Assembly (NCBI RefSeq): GCF_041381155.1
Contig: NC_091134.1
Span: 29,889,540 to 29,953,539 of the forward strand
From: Argopecten irradians
Taxonomy: Eukaryota > Mollusca > Bivalvia > Pectinida > Pectinidae
Reading direction: 5' to 3'
DNA: 64,000 bases
Of this stretch, positions 51,739 to 63,977 are shown piece after piece. How positions within the stretch are numbered: the first letter of the stretch is position 1; each line of letters opens with the position of its first letter. The position numbers and the translations under genes were made by a program. The notes beneath the pieces are model-generated. The model had not been told where the DNA came from and did not search any database. It saw only the letters and a list, made by a program, of their open reading frames with translations.

Positions 51739-54700
51739 TTTCCACAAGTGATGTCACAGACAAAGCTTTCAACATCAGTATGACTTCAACAAATTCAGAT
51801 TCCAGTAATCCACAAAATATGGCAGGTATGTAATCCAATAATCCACCAGATATTGTTGGGTATGTAATGTATATATATATAATGTAATACATATTCCAAT
51901 AATCCACAAGATATGGTTGGTATGTAATGTAATACAATACTCCAATATTAATCCACAAGATATATCGGGTATGTAATATAAAGTAACATATATTCTTATA
52001 ATTCATAAGATATGTCGGGTATGCAATGTAATTTAATACAGATTCAAATAATCCACAATACAGCTATATGTATATGGCTAGTATGTAAATTGGACCCGTG
52101 ATAATCCGGATGCCGATAGTCCGGAAAACTCACAATCCGGATGGAAATGTCAGGGAACGGATTTCCTTAATATTATTTGTACTCACTAGTCCGAAAATTC
52201 GGATTCTGAATCCGGAATTCTACTTTGGGAATGAAACATAATTTTCATTAATCAATTCCCACAATAATCCGGACCATTTTCTGCGAGAAAATCCAAGGCC
52301 AGCTACAGTTTTGTGTAAAATACACACTACAACTTGACACTGTGTGTGTTGTCATAAGGATGGCTGCCAGGTCATAGCCACGGGTGTTTACTTGAACACC
52401 TTTCTCACTGGTACATGCAGTCATGTAATGATTCATTGGTTTTCTATAGGAGATCAAACTTAAGTATTTTAATTGAGATAAGCACTATATTGTTAGCCAC
52501 ACGCTTTTAAACATGCACTTTGAGCTTGGGTAGGTATGCTGTCGATACCTTACTAGTTTCACATGCAGAATATATCGCTCTGAGTTTTGGATACAATAAG
52601 TGATATTTCAGAAAAGATGGCGATGACGTCACACAAAGGTACATCCGGGGGCTCAAAGGTACAACTCCGTATATCTGTACACATTAACATGGTGGGAACA
52701 CAGCCGCTTGCGATGTTTGTTTACATTTTATTGTAATAATAGTATGGTAATCCGAGAATTGTTGCTTTATTTCAATTTCAAAAAGTGTAAATAAAAACAT
52801 GTCAGAATAATATATAGATATAAACATATGGTATTCATATGTTTCACTATGTTTACATTCCATTTAATTTTCCACCGTCACGAGAATAAACGCAGTTGCC
52901 ATTACGTATTAACATTGACACTATATTGCAGATATCAGCATCAAATTAGAAATTAAATTCCAAGTTCCCAAAATATCATACTGACATTTTATTAATATTT
53001 GCTTAATTTTGATAGGAAATGAATCAAACTTAGTTAGAATTATTACGCTGCGATAGCATTTTAGCATTATAAATATATCCATAATAGTCCTGGCCAACCC
53101 CCAGGGGTAGATGGGTGGGGCCAAAAAGGGTCAAAATGACTTTAATTAGAAAAAAAAACTCTTCTGAATTCACAGATTTGATGGAACCAGATACTCTTCA
53201 TAGATTGAAAAGTCAGTTATAAAATCACTTTATAAAATGATTTCAAGGGCCTGATGGGCCAATATATAGTGTTTATATGTCTTTGTTTCATTCTAATTCC
53301 AAACTCATGTGACCGCTTAGGCCTATAGGCCTCTTGTTTTTATTAGTCGCCATACTGTGTTTCTACCTTTGAGGACCCGGATGTAAACTTTCTGTGACGT
53401 CACGCCATCTTTTCTGAAATCTCCTATACTCACGAAAGTAATAAGTATTTTAAATGTATGTGAATCTATTCGATTTCATCGTCTAATATGGTATATGATA
53501 TAAAGGCTACGGCACATGCCATATACAGGTGTGACATTGTGCACAAAGTTAGACGTGAATGTGCACGTGGTTGTTACACACGTATGGAAATGGTCAATAA
53601 AAACACACAATATGTATACAAAATAACAATTATATTAGTTCATAAAATGCTCACAACTTTTTATTATCATAGTTTTCTTATGCCAAGAATGTATACTGAC
53701 GGACTTTAAAAACGCAACTCTAGGAAAAAATAAAGATATACTAAAAACACCAGTATACATATTTGCCCACAGTAACTATTTAATAATTATTTCACATCAT
53801 TACCAATTCATTACACTAAGAAAAGTTAGTGGTCAATTCAATATTGATCAATTAATCCGCGTTGAAAACGAGGTGGACACAGTTTGAAGCGTTTCAGTTA
53901 GTATCTGGTATGACCCCCATTTGCTAACATGCATGCTTGAATTCGAGACCGCATAGAGCCTGAGGTACACAGACATCGAATAAACCTCAACGGGAGATTG
54001 TTCCACTCCTCTTGCAAACATGTGGCCAATTCCTGAACGGCAAGTGATTGACGTTGACGTTTTTGAAGTCTTCGACCCAGTTTGTCCTACACATGCTCAA
54101 TTGGGTTCAAATCAGGTGAACGAGTGGGGAATGGCATAACATTCACTTGATTTGTGTTTAAGTAGTCCATCGTAACATGTGCGGTGTGCGGGCGCGCGTT
54201 GTCTTGCAGAAACGTCAAATTAATGTTGCCATTCTGATGGCGCTGCAGCAGTGGAATGAGTTCTGGTGCCAATACCTGGTCAATATAGCGTCGAGCGGTT
54301 AGGGTATTCCTCAATATGATTAGGGATGACCGGAAGTTGTGGTTGATGGCTCCCCATTCCATCACGCCGCCACCGCCCAAACGATCACGTTCAAGAAAGC
54401 AATTCGAAGAATATCATTCATGTCTACGTTGATATACATGTGCTCTTCCATCGGCATTTGAGAGATTGAATCGGGATTCGTCGGTAAACACTACATCATG
54501 CCAATTTCATTGATTTGCCAGCTTATCTCATGCCCATTGTACTCGGATGGCCCAATGGCATCATGTAAGAATTTATCCAATGAGTGGGTGTCGACACAAA
54601 ATCTGCCTTTCCTTCAGATGCCTCCGCACAGTCCGAGGGTGGATTTGACGTCTATGACAACCTACTTCATTTTGTGCTGTCAAAACTGTGGTCCTAAACC

Positions 54701-57700
54701 TATCTAGTAAATGACGTTGCCGTATAAAATTGTCCTGACGCTGTGTTGTGACGCAAGGTTGACTGGGTTGTGGTCGGTCCTTTACACTGCCAGTTACCCT
54801 TTGTCTTTGTACCAACCGTGTTATGGTTGATTTATGGACGTTAAAGCGTCATGCAATGACGTTATGCTGCATACCTGCCTCGACAAGACCGAGAGCTGCA
54901 TATCTTTGTTGTTCTGTAAGGCGTGGCATCAAAAATGTTGCACACTAATTTCAAGACGGCGTAAAAATGAGTTGCCCCGTACACAAACAAAGTGTTGATG
55001 GAGTAGATATCTGGTAGAAGTACCCGGAGTTGCATGTGAAGGTCGCCTTTTAATTGCAGCACATAGGGTCAGTGTACCATTATGGTTGGGTGATTTCGCA
55101 TGTTTTTGCGGGATACAAATTCGCAGGTAAAAGTTAAGAATACATATAACAATCAGAACATTTGAGTATGGCTGGAAAAAATTAAAATTTTAAAATTTTC
55201 TTGATATAAAGTCTGTAAGTATTGATATTGATCCTTAGGCATTTTAAAACATAAATTCCGTACAACAGATCAAGAGTGGGATACGTAGCTATATGCATAC
55301 ATAGTACACAATTAATAATGGCTTTCGGTTTCATATTTTAGAAAGAAATATGTTTGTGTAATATTCTTAATGTAATAATATGAAAACAACACCTATAAAA
55401 CATAACAAACGAATATACGAATTATACTACACATATATTACAAAAAAGCCTATCATCCATTACAAAGTCAAGGGGAGTAACTCATACATGACAATATAAT
55501 TGACTAAGAACACGGAATTTGCCAGTCAGGAAAATTTGTTTAGACTGGGAACGAAGGTGTCCGGATTATCAAAGGTCCACTGTTTTGGTATTGTAACTAC
55601 ATGTATATGGCAATAAAATAGATACCACATTTCTATAGCGGAATCAGGAACCTCAGATGCTCTGTGAGACTTATAAACAGAATCTGAAGAACCTTTGAAA
55701 GCAAAAATTTAAGTGGCTGAAGATTGTGTTTTAATTTTCTGATGGCTTTTTGATATATGTTAAATTTGAACAAATTGCTATAATGATGTAATATTCTTAT
55801 TTTAGCTTCAGAAGGTCAGATTTCTGCCGCTCTGACTCTTCCACAGGGAATGGGACTCCAAACCATGCCAATAATGTTGTCAGTTAGTCTCCCTGAAAAG
55901 AATACAGCAAATTCCAAAATGAGTAAGTATACTAATGCATCATTATAGATAAATGATGTTATATGGAAAAGGAAGTCTTGGTTATGGATTTAAAACTACA
56001 TATTGTAGTCTTGGATTGGATAACCAGATAGCCAGACTATGGTTTTGTTAGTACCATTGATTTATCCATTACATGTATTAATTAGCAATTCAGTTATTTG
56101 ATAACCGCAATGCACATCTGATATATGCCAAAACGCTCCCCAAAGTGTTGAAAATTAACTACTGTCTTCATTCCTAGTAAAAGGCACACTTGCTTTTAGA
56201 ATGTACATACTTTATTTCAAACATCAAAGAAACAATTTAACAAAGCATGACAATTTATTGACTCGTGCCCTATCTGGGCCTCGAACTCACGATTTATGGC
56301 ACCCAATCGCCTAGCCAAACATACCTGCGCCTTCTACCACTGCGCCACATCCACATCCCCTTTTGTAACATCTCCCATCACATTCTTGATCTGAGGCTTG
56401 GCCTCGATGGTGGCTGTGTTTTTCTTGTCATTCCCGCTAGTAACTTTATTTTATTAACTCATTCACCCCTGAAATTTCATAATGGACTGTTTTAATCCTT
56501 GATCTAGGAGAGTCTAAATGTGTCTTCAGGGGTGAATGCTTTGATGAACAAAAATAAATTTGATGTGGTAAGTGAGGTCATACTGCAGTGACACGCGCGG
56601 AAATACTATGAGCTTAAATCAAAGCAACCTTATAGCTAAACAGTGCAATTTTCTGCCTCAAATTCAGAGTTATCATATAAACATACATGTATTCAAATAT
56701 TGATACATTTCCTCATTGCATGTTTGAAACTTGAAAATCTAACATATTTCATATTTTGAGATGTTGGTGTATAATAAAGAAAACAGTCCTGTATATAGTG
56801 ATTTCTGAAACCTGAGATTTTATATTTCTGAATAATAAAAAAAGATGTAATTGCCTTGTCTTTCAGGTGTGTTGCCTCCTGTCCTTCAATTGATCCAACA
56901 AAGTGGATTACAAACTCTATCCCAGATCTTCCCTCAAGTTGGCGCCCCGCTGACAAGCTCCTCCCAGGCCACATCCATACAAGATTATACAACTCCAGCC
57001 CATCCGTGTGTCACCGCTTGCTTGACAGATACATCACTGAAACCGCCAAGGACTTCTTTTGACCTGTCCTCCATCCTCAAACTTGGAAATCCTAATGAAC
57101 TGGTATCAATTCAAAACCGTTCATCTTTGGCAAATGCCTCACTGAGTAGTCTTGCTAACATTGTACAGGAGACCACTAATTCCCAGGTGCTACATCCGAC
57201 TCTGAATAACTCCTCTGAACAGGCCGGTGATAATGGAGAGTCTAGTGTTATCCACTCTTCACTCTCGTCCTCACAGACTCCTGCAGTTCTACAAAACTTA
57301 TCTGTGCAAGATGCAATAGCAGTTCATTTAGGCGGTGGAGAATTTGCCAGATCTGATCTCATAAGTCCCCAACTAGAAGCACTTGTGTCTAATTCGGCAT
57401 TTATTCAACAGTGTGCCAATCAAGACCTAGCCAGTGGTCAGTATTTGACCAATCAGTCCTCCCATCTGACTGACCACCAATCAACAGACTCCCTTCAGAC
57501 ACACAGCCAACATGCCGGGGAATCCCTGATGTCCGTCGGTGATGAGTGCCAGATGACCTCTGACCTACAGTCCAGCATCCCTAGCCAGATGTTGTGTACG
57601 AACACGGATCTAGGACACCAGCCTGACAGAGCAGATCTGACCGGCCAAGAACAGTTAACTCAACACCACATAGAAGATATTGGCCTCTCTCAACAAAAGT

Positions 57701-60700
57701 GTAATGATGTAGCCATTGGCAATGAGATGACCGTAGGTAAGCAGTGTTCTCTTAAACTTTGTGTGCAGTTTGATGTTAGGCATTTGCATAGTATGATAAC
57801 ACACACTTCTACAATTCATGACGTGGCAGGATATTTAATGTAGTTTTGACATAGCATCATGTTCAAACCACAAGCCTGGCCTGCATCAAGTAGGTGTGCC
57901 GAACAGAGTTTCTTCCACTTTACAATCACTTTGTTCTACTTTGACCTGAGGTAGCATTTAAAAATTACTTAAATATATGGATGTGCAAAATTTGGATTCT
58001 TTAAAATACAATTTTCTTGTTTTAAAATCAAAATTGAGATATTTTTTACCTGGAAAATTAAAGGGCTATTCAGTGTCAGTAGGTTACAATCCCCAGGAGG
58101 TTTCAATGTATTTGGTTTTGTTTCAGTTGGTTACAATCCACAAGATTACTTACAAATGCAGACGAACCTTGCTTCAGCAGCAGCTGCATATATACCTATT
58201 TCTGAGGAGCTACCCAATCAGGATCCTTCCACAGTGGCTGCTAGTCTGGCCAGTCAGATCGAGGCCATTTCTAGTGCCATAACCAGTCAAGATCCCTCCA
58301 CAGTGGCAGCTAGTCTGGCTAGTCAGATAGAGGCCATTTCTAGTGCTATAACCAGTCAGAGTGGCTTTGTTCAGTTGCCCACCACAGGATCAAACCCACA
58401 GTGCCCCAGCCATTGTAAGATTTTATTTACATATCAGCTGAAGTCTCAAAGACTAAATAAGATTTAAGATATTTTTTTTTGGATTCAGACTGGATTTGTC
58501 AGTCTTAGGATGGTGAACAGTTCTCCTATAATCCTATAAGAAGTAGATAATAATGTAAGAAATAAACCTGAAAACTCTTTGCTAGAACCTTACTACGCTG
58601 TTTTTTCCTGTTACTTTTATAACTTATTTGATAGATCAAACAAAATTTTGCAAAAAGAATGAATTACTTTTACTTACATTAAATCATAAAAGATGATCTA
58701 TACTCTAAAGCGGGAAATCTTTGTGGAACATTCAGCCTTAAAATTTCAAAGTTAAATTTTTTTTTTCAACATGCATTTATGTAGGTAATTACAGGTAAAT
58801 CGCTACAGGTAAATCATTGAATTCTAAACACATAATTGATTTCATAGGCAGACATACAAATTGAATCATCCTAGGTTGTTTATTTTTTTATGACATTTAG
58901 TTTGTTATAATGTGTATACATAGATAGTGGTCACTAGAGGTTTATACATTTTTGTTATACAGTCTATACATAGATAATGGTCACTAGAGGTTTATACATT
59001 TTTGTTATACAGTCTATAGTTAGATAGTGTTCACTAGAGGTTTATACATTTTCGTCTCAGGTGACCTATTCTAATTGCCTTTTGTCCGTCGTCGTCCGTC
59101 GTGCGTCGTCCGTCGTGCGTCGTATGTCCATAAACAATTTACATTTTCGACTTCTTCTCCAAAACTGCTGAAGCAATTTCAATGAAATTTTGCACAAACC
59201 TTCTAAGGCATAAGGCCAATCAAAATTGTGAATTATATGGTCCCCACCCCCCAGGGAGCTATGGGAGGGGCCAAAAGGGGTAAAATTGACTAAAATTTCA
59301 AAAATCTTCTTCTCCACTCACAGATGTGATGGAATTAAATACTCTTCATAGATGGAAAGGTATTGAGGTCCTTTACCAAAATTGTGAATTATTTGACCCT
59401 GGGGTCTCACGTTTCCCCCTGGGGAGGCATACATGCCATACCTCCCGGCGTGAGACAAAATCTCCCATATTTTAAAGCCTTTTATTGTCTCCCGGCAGGA
59501 GAGTCTAAATTCCCGATTTCTATAAACCCCTCCGTTTTATTTTCGTTGCCACATTTGTGTACATGCTAGGTTAATTTTAGTACGAGAGTAACCACTCCCT
59601 GACCCCCTGACCAACGACCAAGTGACCCTAATTAGCAGCCTTGGGCTATTTCCACCTTGGCTTGTGGCGTCACTTTCACTCACGTCTGTGTATTACGTAA
59701 ACTGAAGTCAAGCAGCCGATCGACCGCCTAGAAAACAATCAGCTGGCCTTTCAATAAATTCTATGACAACAGCCAGTGAGCATTACAACAAAACAAATAC
59801 TGCTTACAACTGTGAATGATTTACTCACGTTTTTAATGTTAAATAGGCCTATCTGTATTTGATGGATGTCACAAACTTTGCAATCGTAATGGCCGCCATT
59901 TGGGTAATTGTAATAGATGATCCGGATTTTATAGAATTTCCGGATTTCCTAATAACCACGTTTTTAAAAATGGAAAAAGTATTATTTTTAGAATTTCTGT
60001 GTGAATTTATTTTTAGAAAAAAAAGATATTGATAATAAAAAATTATCAGTAGTAACTGAATTTAAATAAATAAAATTAAAAAAGAAATTTACTTTTTTTC
60101 TCTCTCAGATTAAATTACATTTTGAATACTACTGTAACGATTCTGTTTTTTTTTTTAATTTAGTGCTTGTAAATTTAGAACTTTATCTAAGTTAATTATC
60201 CGTTATTATGAAAGATTATTAAAAAGCTAGTCTAATATTTCGAACAAAAAAAATGCTCCAGAACTGGGTGTATATAGGGATGTGACTACTTTTGCAAAAT
60301 CACACATTCCTTTATTTCAGTAAAATTCAATATGAATGCAGAATTCCATCATAAAAAAGCAGATATTTAATCTATTCATATATGTCGCGTGTATACCTCC
60401 CTCTTTTGAGACCAAAATCCCTTTAAATGGTTATCAATCTCCCTCTCCACCCCTAGAAAAATATGGCATGTATGGGGAGGGGGTCAAGTTTACTATAGTT
60501 TATATAAAGAAAACACATTTATGAGCATTTTATGCTCAATTTTAATACGAAATGAGTCAAACTTGTTTAAAATTATAAGCATGAGATAACATTTTAATAT
60601 CATATCTATATTGGTCCTGGTCAACCCCCTCGGGGCAGAGGGGCGGGGCCAAAAGGGGCAAATAGGCTAAAACTTTAAAAATCTTCTTCTTAAATACTGG

Positions 60701-63700
60701 AAATGGTAGAGTCAAATACTCTTCATAGATGGACAGGTCTTAAGGTGTTTTATGAAAATTGTGAATTATATGACCCTTGGGTCTCAGGTTTTCCCCTAGG
60801 GAGGGGGTTAAGTTTACTATATATAAGTTTATATATGGAAAACACATTTTTGAGCATTATTTAGTCATTATAATAGGAATTTAGTCAATTGTAGTCAGAA
60901 TTATCCCTATGTGATGGCCATTGAATCTTATTACCAAATTTTCCATGACTGATCCCCAGGGGCCTTAGGGGCGGTCCCAAAACTGGTCAAATAGGCTAAA
61001 ACTTCAAAAATCTTCTTCTGAAATTCTGGAACTGGTAGAATCAAATACTCTGCATAGATGGAAAGGTCTTAAAGTCCTTTACAAAAATTGTGAATAATAT
61101 GACCCTGGGGTCTCATGTTTCCCCCTGGGGAGGGGGTCAAGTTTACTTTAGTTTATATAGGAAAAACACATTTATGAACATTATTTGCCTATTTTTCATA
61201 GGAAATTAGTCAAACTGGGTTAGAATTATTAGCCTGAAATAGCATTTTAACATCATATCCATATTGGTCATGGCCGACCCCCAGGGGCCAGAGGGGCGGA
61301 GCCAAAAGGGGTCAAAATGGTAATTTCAAAAATCTTCTTTTTGAATTCACAGATTTGATGGAACCAGATACTCTTGATAGATTGGAAGGTCTTAAGGCCC
61401 TTTACAAAAATTTGTGAATTTCATGGCCCTGGGATCTCAGATTTTCCCCTAGGGAGGGGGTCAAATTTATTATAGTTTATATAGGAAAACACATTTAGGA
61501 ACATTATTTGCTTAGTTTTCATAGGAAATTAGTCAATCGGGGTTAGAATTATTAGCCTGAGATAGCATTTAACATCATTTCCATATTGGTCCTGGCCGAC
61601 CCCCAGGGGCGAGAGGGGTGGGGCCAAAAGGGGTCAAAATGAATAACATTTCAAAAATCTTTCTCCTGAATTCACAGATTTGATGGAACCAAATAATCTT
61701 CATTGATTAAAAATTTATAAAATCACTGACTGACTTCAAGGGCCTGATGGGCCAATATATATTTATAGTGTTTATATGCATGTCTTTGTTTCATTGTGTG
61801 TCTGAACTCAGGTGACCGCTAAGGCCCATGGGCCTCTTGTTGTTATATACTGTATACATAGATAGTGGTCACTAGAGGTTTATAGTATATACAGTCAGGT
61901 TATATAGATCCAGTGTGCCATTTTGACTTCTCAGGAGTTATGGCAGTATCAGGAGATATCAAATGTATATTTCATAATAATAAGCTTCTTTTAAATAGGC
62001 AGTGTTAAAATTTTATCGGAGTTAGTTTTGGCAATCTACATAATGATACACCATATCACTTGGCTAAAATTTCCGGCTATACAGTACCTTACAATCAACC
62101 AGAACATAAAACTAATCCATAAGTTGTCAATCTTTAGGTCTTCTGACATCGACAAAGTCTCAAGTTACCTATTCCAATCGCCTGTGGAGTACGGTTAATA
62201 TAAGTTGTCTTAACTTGTCTCAAATCCTGATGTTTTTGTAGTGGTTGATCTGGTTCTGAAGCTAGCAGGCAAGAGGGATGCTAACACACCACCAGACACT
62301 GCCCCTGCCTTAGCAGTCAGCGTCCCTGTAGAACCAGTCCTAAGGTCTGGCCTGGCTATACCTGAAGTCTTTGTGTCTTGTAAGTTTCAAACACTCAAAT
62401 ACTGTATATTCATTGCTAATATTGACCAAAGAAAAAGATAAAGTTTTAAGTTTTTCCTATGAATACCATTTGATAGTGTTTACTAACACATAACTGTGAA
62501 ATACATGTAATTATTTAACATGGCCGGGGTTTAATTTTCATGTTGATCGGTTATTGATCAAAATCAATGAATTTTAGTCCACAGAAATTGATTTTTTTAA
62601 TGAATGTACACAAATGTCAGGTAAGTTTATGCATTCATTTGATGATTTATTGCCCACTGCATAAATAAAAGTCTATTTCATTGTTCAAACAAAGATAGTT
62701 TTCACAATTTTGTAGGCTATATATGTTGGGTGTCAGATTGTGATTCTGATGAAACTGTTGTAGTTTGTGTGGAGTGTGATTCTGCCTCCTCTGAGACGTC
62801 TCCTTGCCTGGTCCATAACCCAGAGTATACTACGATTGGCGACACTCCTATCCCCAGCAGAGCTCGGGCATCTCTCCCCACATGTCTCTACCTCAAGTCT
62901 TCAGATACACCTCTACAAAAAGTGATGGGTAAAACTATTTACAAAGGCTTGTGAAAAAATGAAATACATAACATAACATGTCATTGCTATATCAGGAATC
63001 ATATGTTAATAATGAACTTTTTCTAGACATGTAACTGAACTGATCTTATTAATGTTCATGGTAAAGACAGAGTGTTTTAGGGATTGAATTATTTTTCAAT
63101 TAGGGAATTAAGATTACTTTTCATTGATAATAGATCAAGTGTCTAGATCTGTTAATGACTTAAGCCTTATCTTTGTCTGTTTGATACTGTAACTTGATAA
63201 AATAATACTTTTAGGTGTGTGGGCAAACTCAAAGTGTAACTTGATAAAATAATACTTTTAGGTGTGTGGGCAAACTCAAAGTGTAACTTGATAAAATAAT
63301 ACTTTTAGGTGTGTGGGCAAACTCAAAGTGTAACTTGATAAAATAATACTTTTAGGTGTGTGGGCAAACTCAAAGTGTAACTTGATAAAATAATACTTTT
63401 AGGTGTGTGGGCAAACTCAAAGTGTAACTTGATAAAATAATACTTTTAGGTGTGTGGGCAAACTCAAAGTGTAACTTTGATAAAATAATACTTTTAGGTG
63501 TGTGGGCAAACTCAAAGTGTAACTTGATAAAATAATACTTTTAGGTGTGTGGGCAAACTCAAAGTGTAACTTGATAAAATAATACTTTTAGGTGTGTGGG
63601 CAAACTCAAAGTGTAACTTGATAAACTAATACTTTTAGGTGTGTGGGCAAACTCAAAGTGTAACTTGATAAAATAATACTTTTAGGTGTGTGGGCAAACT

Positions 63701-63892
63701 CAAAGTGTAACTTGATAAACTAATACTTTTAGGTGTGTGGGCAAACTCAAAGTGTAACTTGATAAAATAATACTTTTAGGTGTGTGGGCAAACTCAAAGA
63801 TAAAAGCTAACAGCAAATTTGGGCCACTGGTTGGAAAAGTGAGTTCTTCTGCTCCTGGCGAGTCCAAACTGGGCTCTCTTCCGGAGTTCAAG
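51739..63892 (+). CDS. PRDM4: PRDM4-like transcription factor, 5' part (continues beyond window)
   Basis: Seven exons in compatible phases: 51739-51825, 55806-55922, 56867-57736, 58127-58414, 62242-62379, 62716-62928 and 63780-63892, about 608 codons so far. An in-frame ATG at 51780 may be the start; any earlier coding exon was not found. The first part is low-complexity, rich in S, Q and L (LPQGMGLQTMPIMLSVSLP; VLPPVLQLIQQSGLQ), like the disordered N-terminus of PRDM4. Exon 6 encodes the zinc knuckle and start of the PR (SET-related) domain: CYICW...CVECD...CLVHNPEY, then DTPIPSRARASLP. Exon 7 continues GVWANSKIKANSKFGPLVGK, matching the human PRDM4 order DTPIESRARLSLP...GVWTGETI...FGPLIG that I recall. 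PRDM10 has a similar RARASLP but a different continuation. The rest of the PR domain and the C2H2 fingers lie to the right. It would act as a nuclear DNA-binding regulator. Confidence 0.75.
52605..53420. mobile_element. Inverted-repeat element with CRE palindromes, carrying a Helitron-like fragment
   Basis: Left arm ATTTCAGAAAAGATGGCG (from 52605) and its complement (to 53420) extend about 60 bp each. Both include a full TGACGTCA (52624-52631 and 53395-53402) and ACATCCGGG. Its 3' half contains a fragment of another family (about 52990-53340). No clear target duplication was seen. It lies in the first intron found for the PRDM-like gene. Confidence 0.6.
52990..53340 (+). mobile_element. 3' fragment of the Helitron-like family seen at 59.1-61.8 kb
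   Basis: Shares CCTGGCCAACCCCCAGGGG, AGATTTGATGGAACCAGATA-type text (CACAGATTTGATGGAACC) and the 3' end GTGACCGCTTAGGCCTATAG followed by GCCTCTTG. The terminal stem AGGCC-TATA-GGCCT corresponds to AGGCCC-AT-GGGCCT in the larger copy, so pairing is kept while bases changed. Confidence 0.65.
53694..55074 (-). mobile_element. Tc1/mariner transposon (Tc1 family, DD34E), decayed
   Basis: A 1,381-bp element with TA at both ends (53692-53693 and 55075-55076) and imperfect inverted repeats (TACTGACGG / CACTGACCC, with shared TTAAAA-GCGAC text inside). The minus-strand transposase relic runs from ATG at 54929 (MPRLTEQQRYAALGLVEAG) to a stop near 53898. Visible are a helix-turn-helix region (FNVHKSTITRLVQRQRV), the first catalytic D in DVVFTDESRF, the second in FLQDNARPHTAH, and E in SPDLNPIEH, 34 residues after the second D. 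Several in-frame stops (after NVIA, in the LTRHR-like region, after PIEHV) show it is a pseudogene. It is inserted in a PRDM-like intron. Confidence 0.9.
56245..56365 (-). mobile_element. tRNA-derived SINE in PRDM-like intron
   Basis: The minus strand reads GTGGCGCAGTGGTAGAAGGC (A box) and later GTGAGTTCGAGGCCC (B box), with a 5'-flank GGATGTGGATG. The spacing between boxes fits a tRNA-like head. The 3' limit is not clear. It is a different family from those at 31.7 and 44.7 kb. Confidence 0.65.
58222..58359 (+). repeat. In-frame 69-bp duplication within PRDM-like exon 4
   Basis: Two adjacent 23-codon units, each DPSTVAASLASQIEAISSAI plus TSQ, differ at a few silent positions only. The duplication stays in frame and lengthens the disordered N-terminal region. 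Confidence 0.9.
58415..58915. other. Intron of the PRDM-like gene, nothing recognised
   Basis: AT-rich intron sequence after the donor at 58415; no repeat family or RNA gene noted before the 50-bp repeat. Confidence 0.5.
58916..59053. repeat. 50-bp tandem repeat interrupted by the Helitron-like insertion
   Basis: Three units of TAGATAGTGGTCACTAGAGG followed by TTTATACATTTTTGTTATAC; unit starts at 58921, 58971 and 59021. A fourth unit (about 61851-61890) lies directly beyond the element at 59055-61839, so that element entered the repeat array. Confidence 0.85.
59055..61839 (+). mobile_element. Helitron-like non-autonomous element with ~310-bp core repeats
   Basis: Starts TCTCAGGTGACC, then TTTGTCCGTCGTCGTCCGTC; ends with the hairpin AGGCCCATGGGCCT directly before CTTG. 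This resembles Helitron/Helentron termini (5' TC, 3' hairpin then CTRR-like), and elements with satellite-like cores are known in bivalves. The core consists of about six degenerate units of roughly 310 bp marked by CGACCCCCAGGGG, TCAAAAATCTTCTTCTGAAT and GACCCTGGGGTCTC. No helicase gene is present. It carries a 1,047-bp insertion at 59428-60474. It lies in a PRDM-like intron. Confidence 0.65.
59428..60474. mobile_element. 1,047-bp MITE with 13-bp TIRs and 6-bp target duplication
   Basis: Ends CATACATGCCATA and TATGGCATGTATG are exact inverted repeats. GGGAGG lies immediately outside both (59422-59427 and 60475-60480), and removing the insert restores the CCTGGGGAGGGGGTCAAG text found in sister units. 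A CCTCCCGGCGTGAGACAAAATC segment near the left end recurs as CCTCCCTCTTTTGAGACCAAAATC near the right end in the same orientation. It is non-coding. Confidence 0.8.
63188..63799 (+). repeat. 47-bp tandem repeat, 13 copies, built from a 3' splice site
   Basis: Each unit is TGTAACTTGATAAAATAATA then CTTTTAG, then GTGTGTGGGCAAACTCAAAG. The last copy is the true start of PRDM-like exon 7 (acceptor AG at 63778-63779); its exon text then continues ATAAAAGCTAAC. The other twelve copies are almost identical, with one extra T near 63477 and two AAACTAAT variants. Splicing to any upstream copy would read GVWANSKCNLIK and stop. Confidence 0.95.
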
Positions 63893-63951
63893 GTAAACAT
63901 CATTCAAGTCTACTATTATCACCTACTACTGTGGAATAGTTACCTTTTGCT

Positions 63952-63977
63952 GTGGAATAGTTTGTGAACTATTCCAC
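63952..63977. other. Perfect hairpin downstream of PRDM-like exon 7
   Basis: GTGGAATAGTT (63952-63962) pairs with AACTATTCCAC (63967-63977) around TGTG. GTGGAATAGTTAC at 63931 can also pair with GTAACTATTCC at the window end, so this may be the tip of another palindromic element cut by the window edge. Confidence 0.6.
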
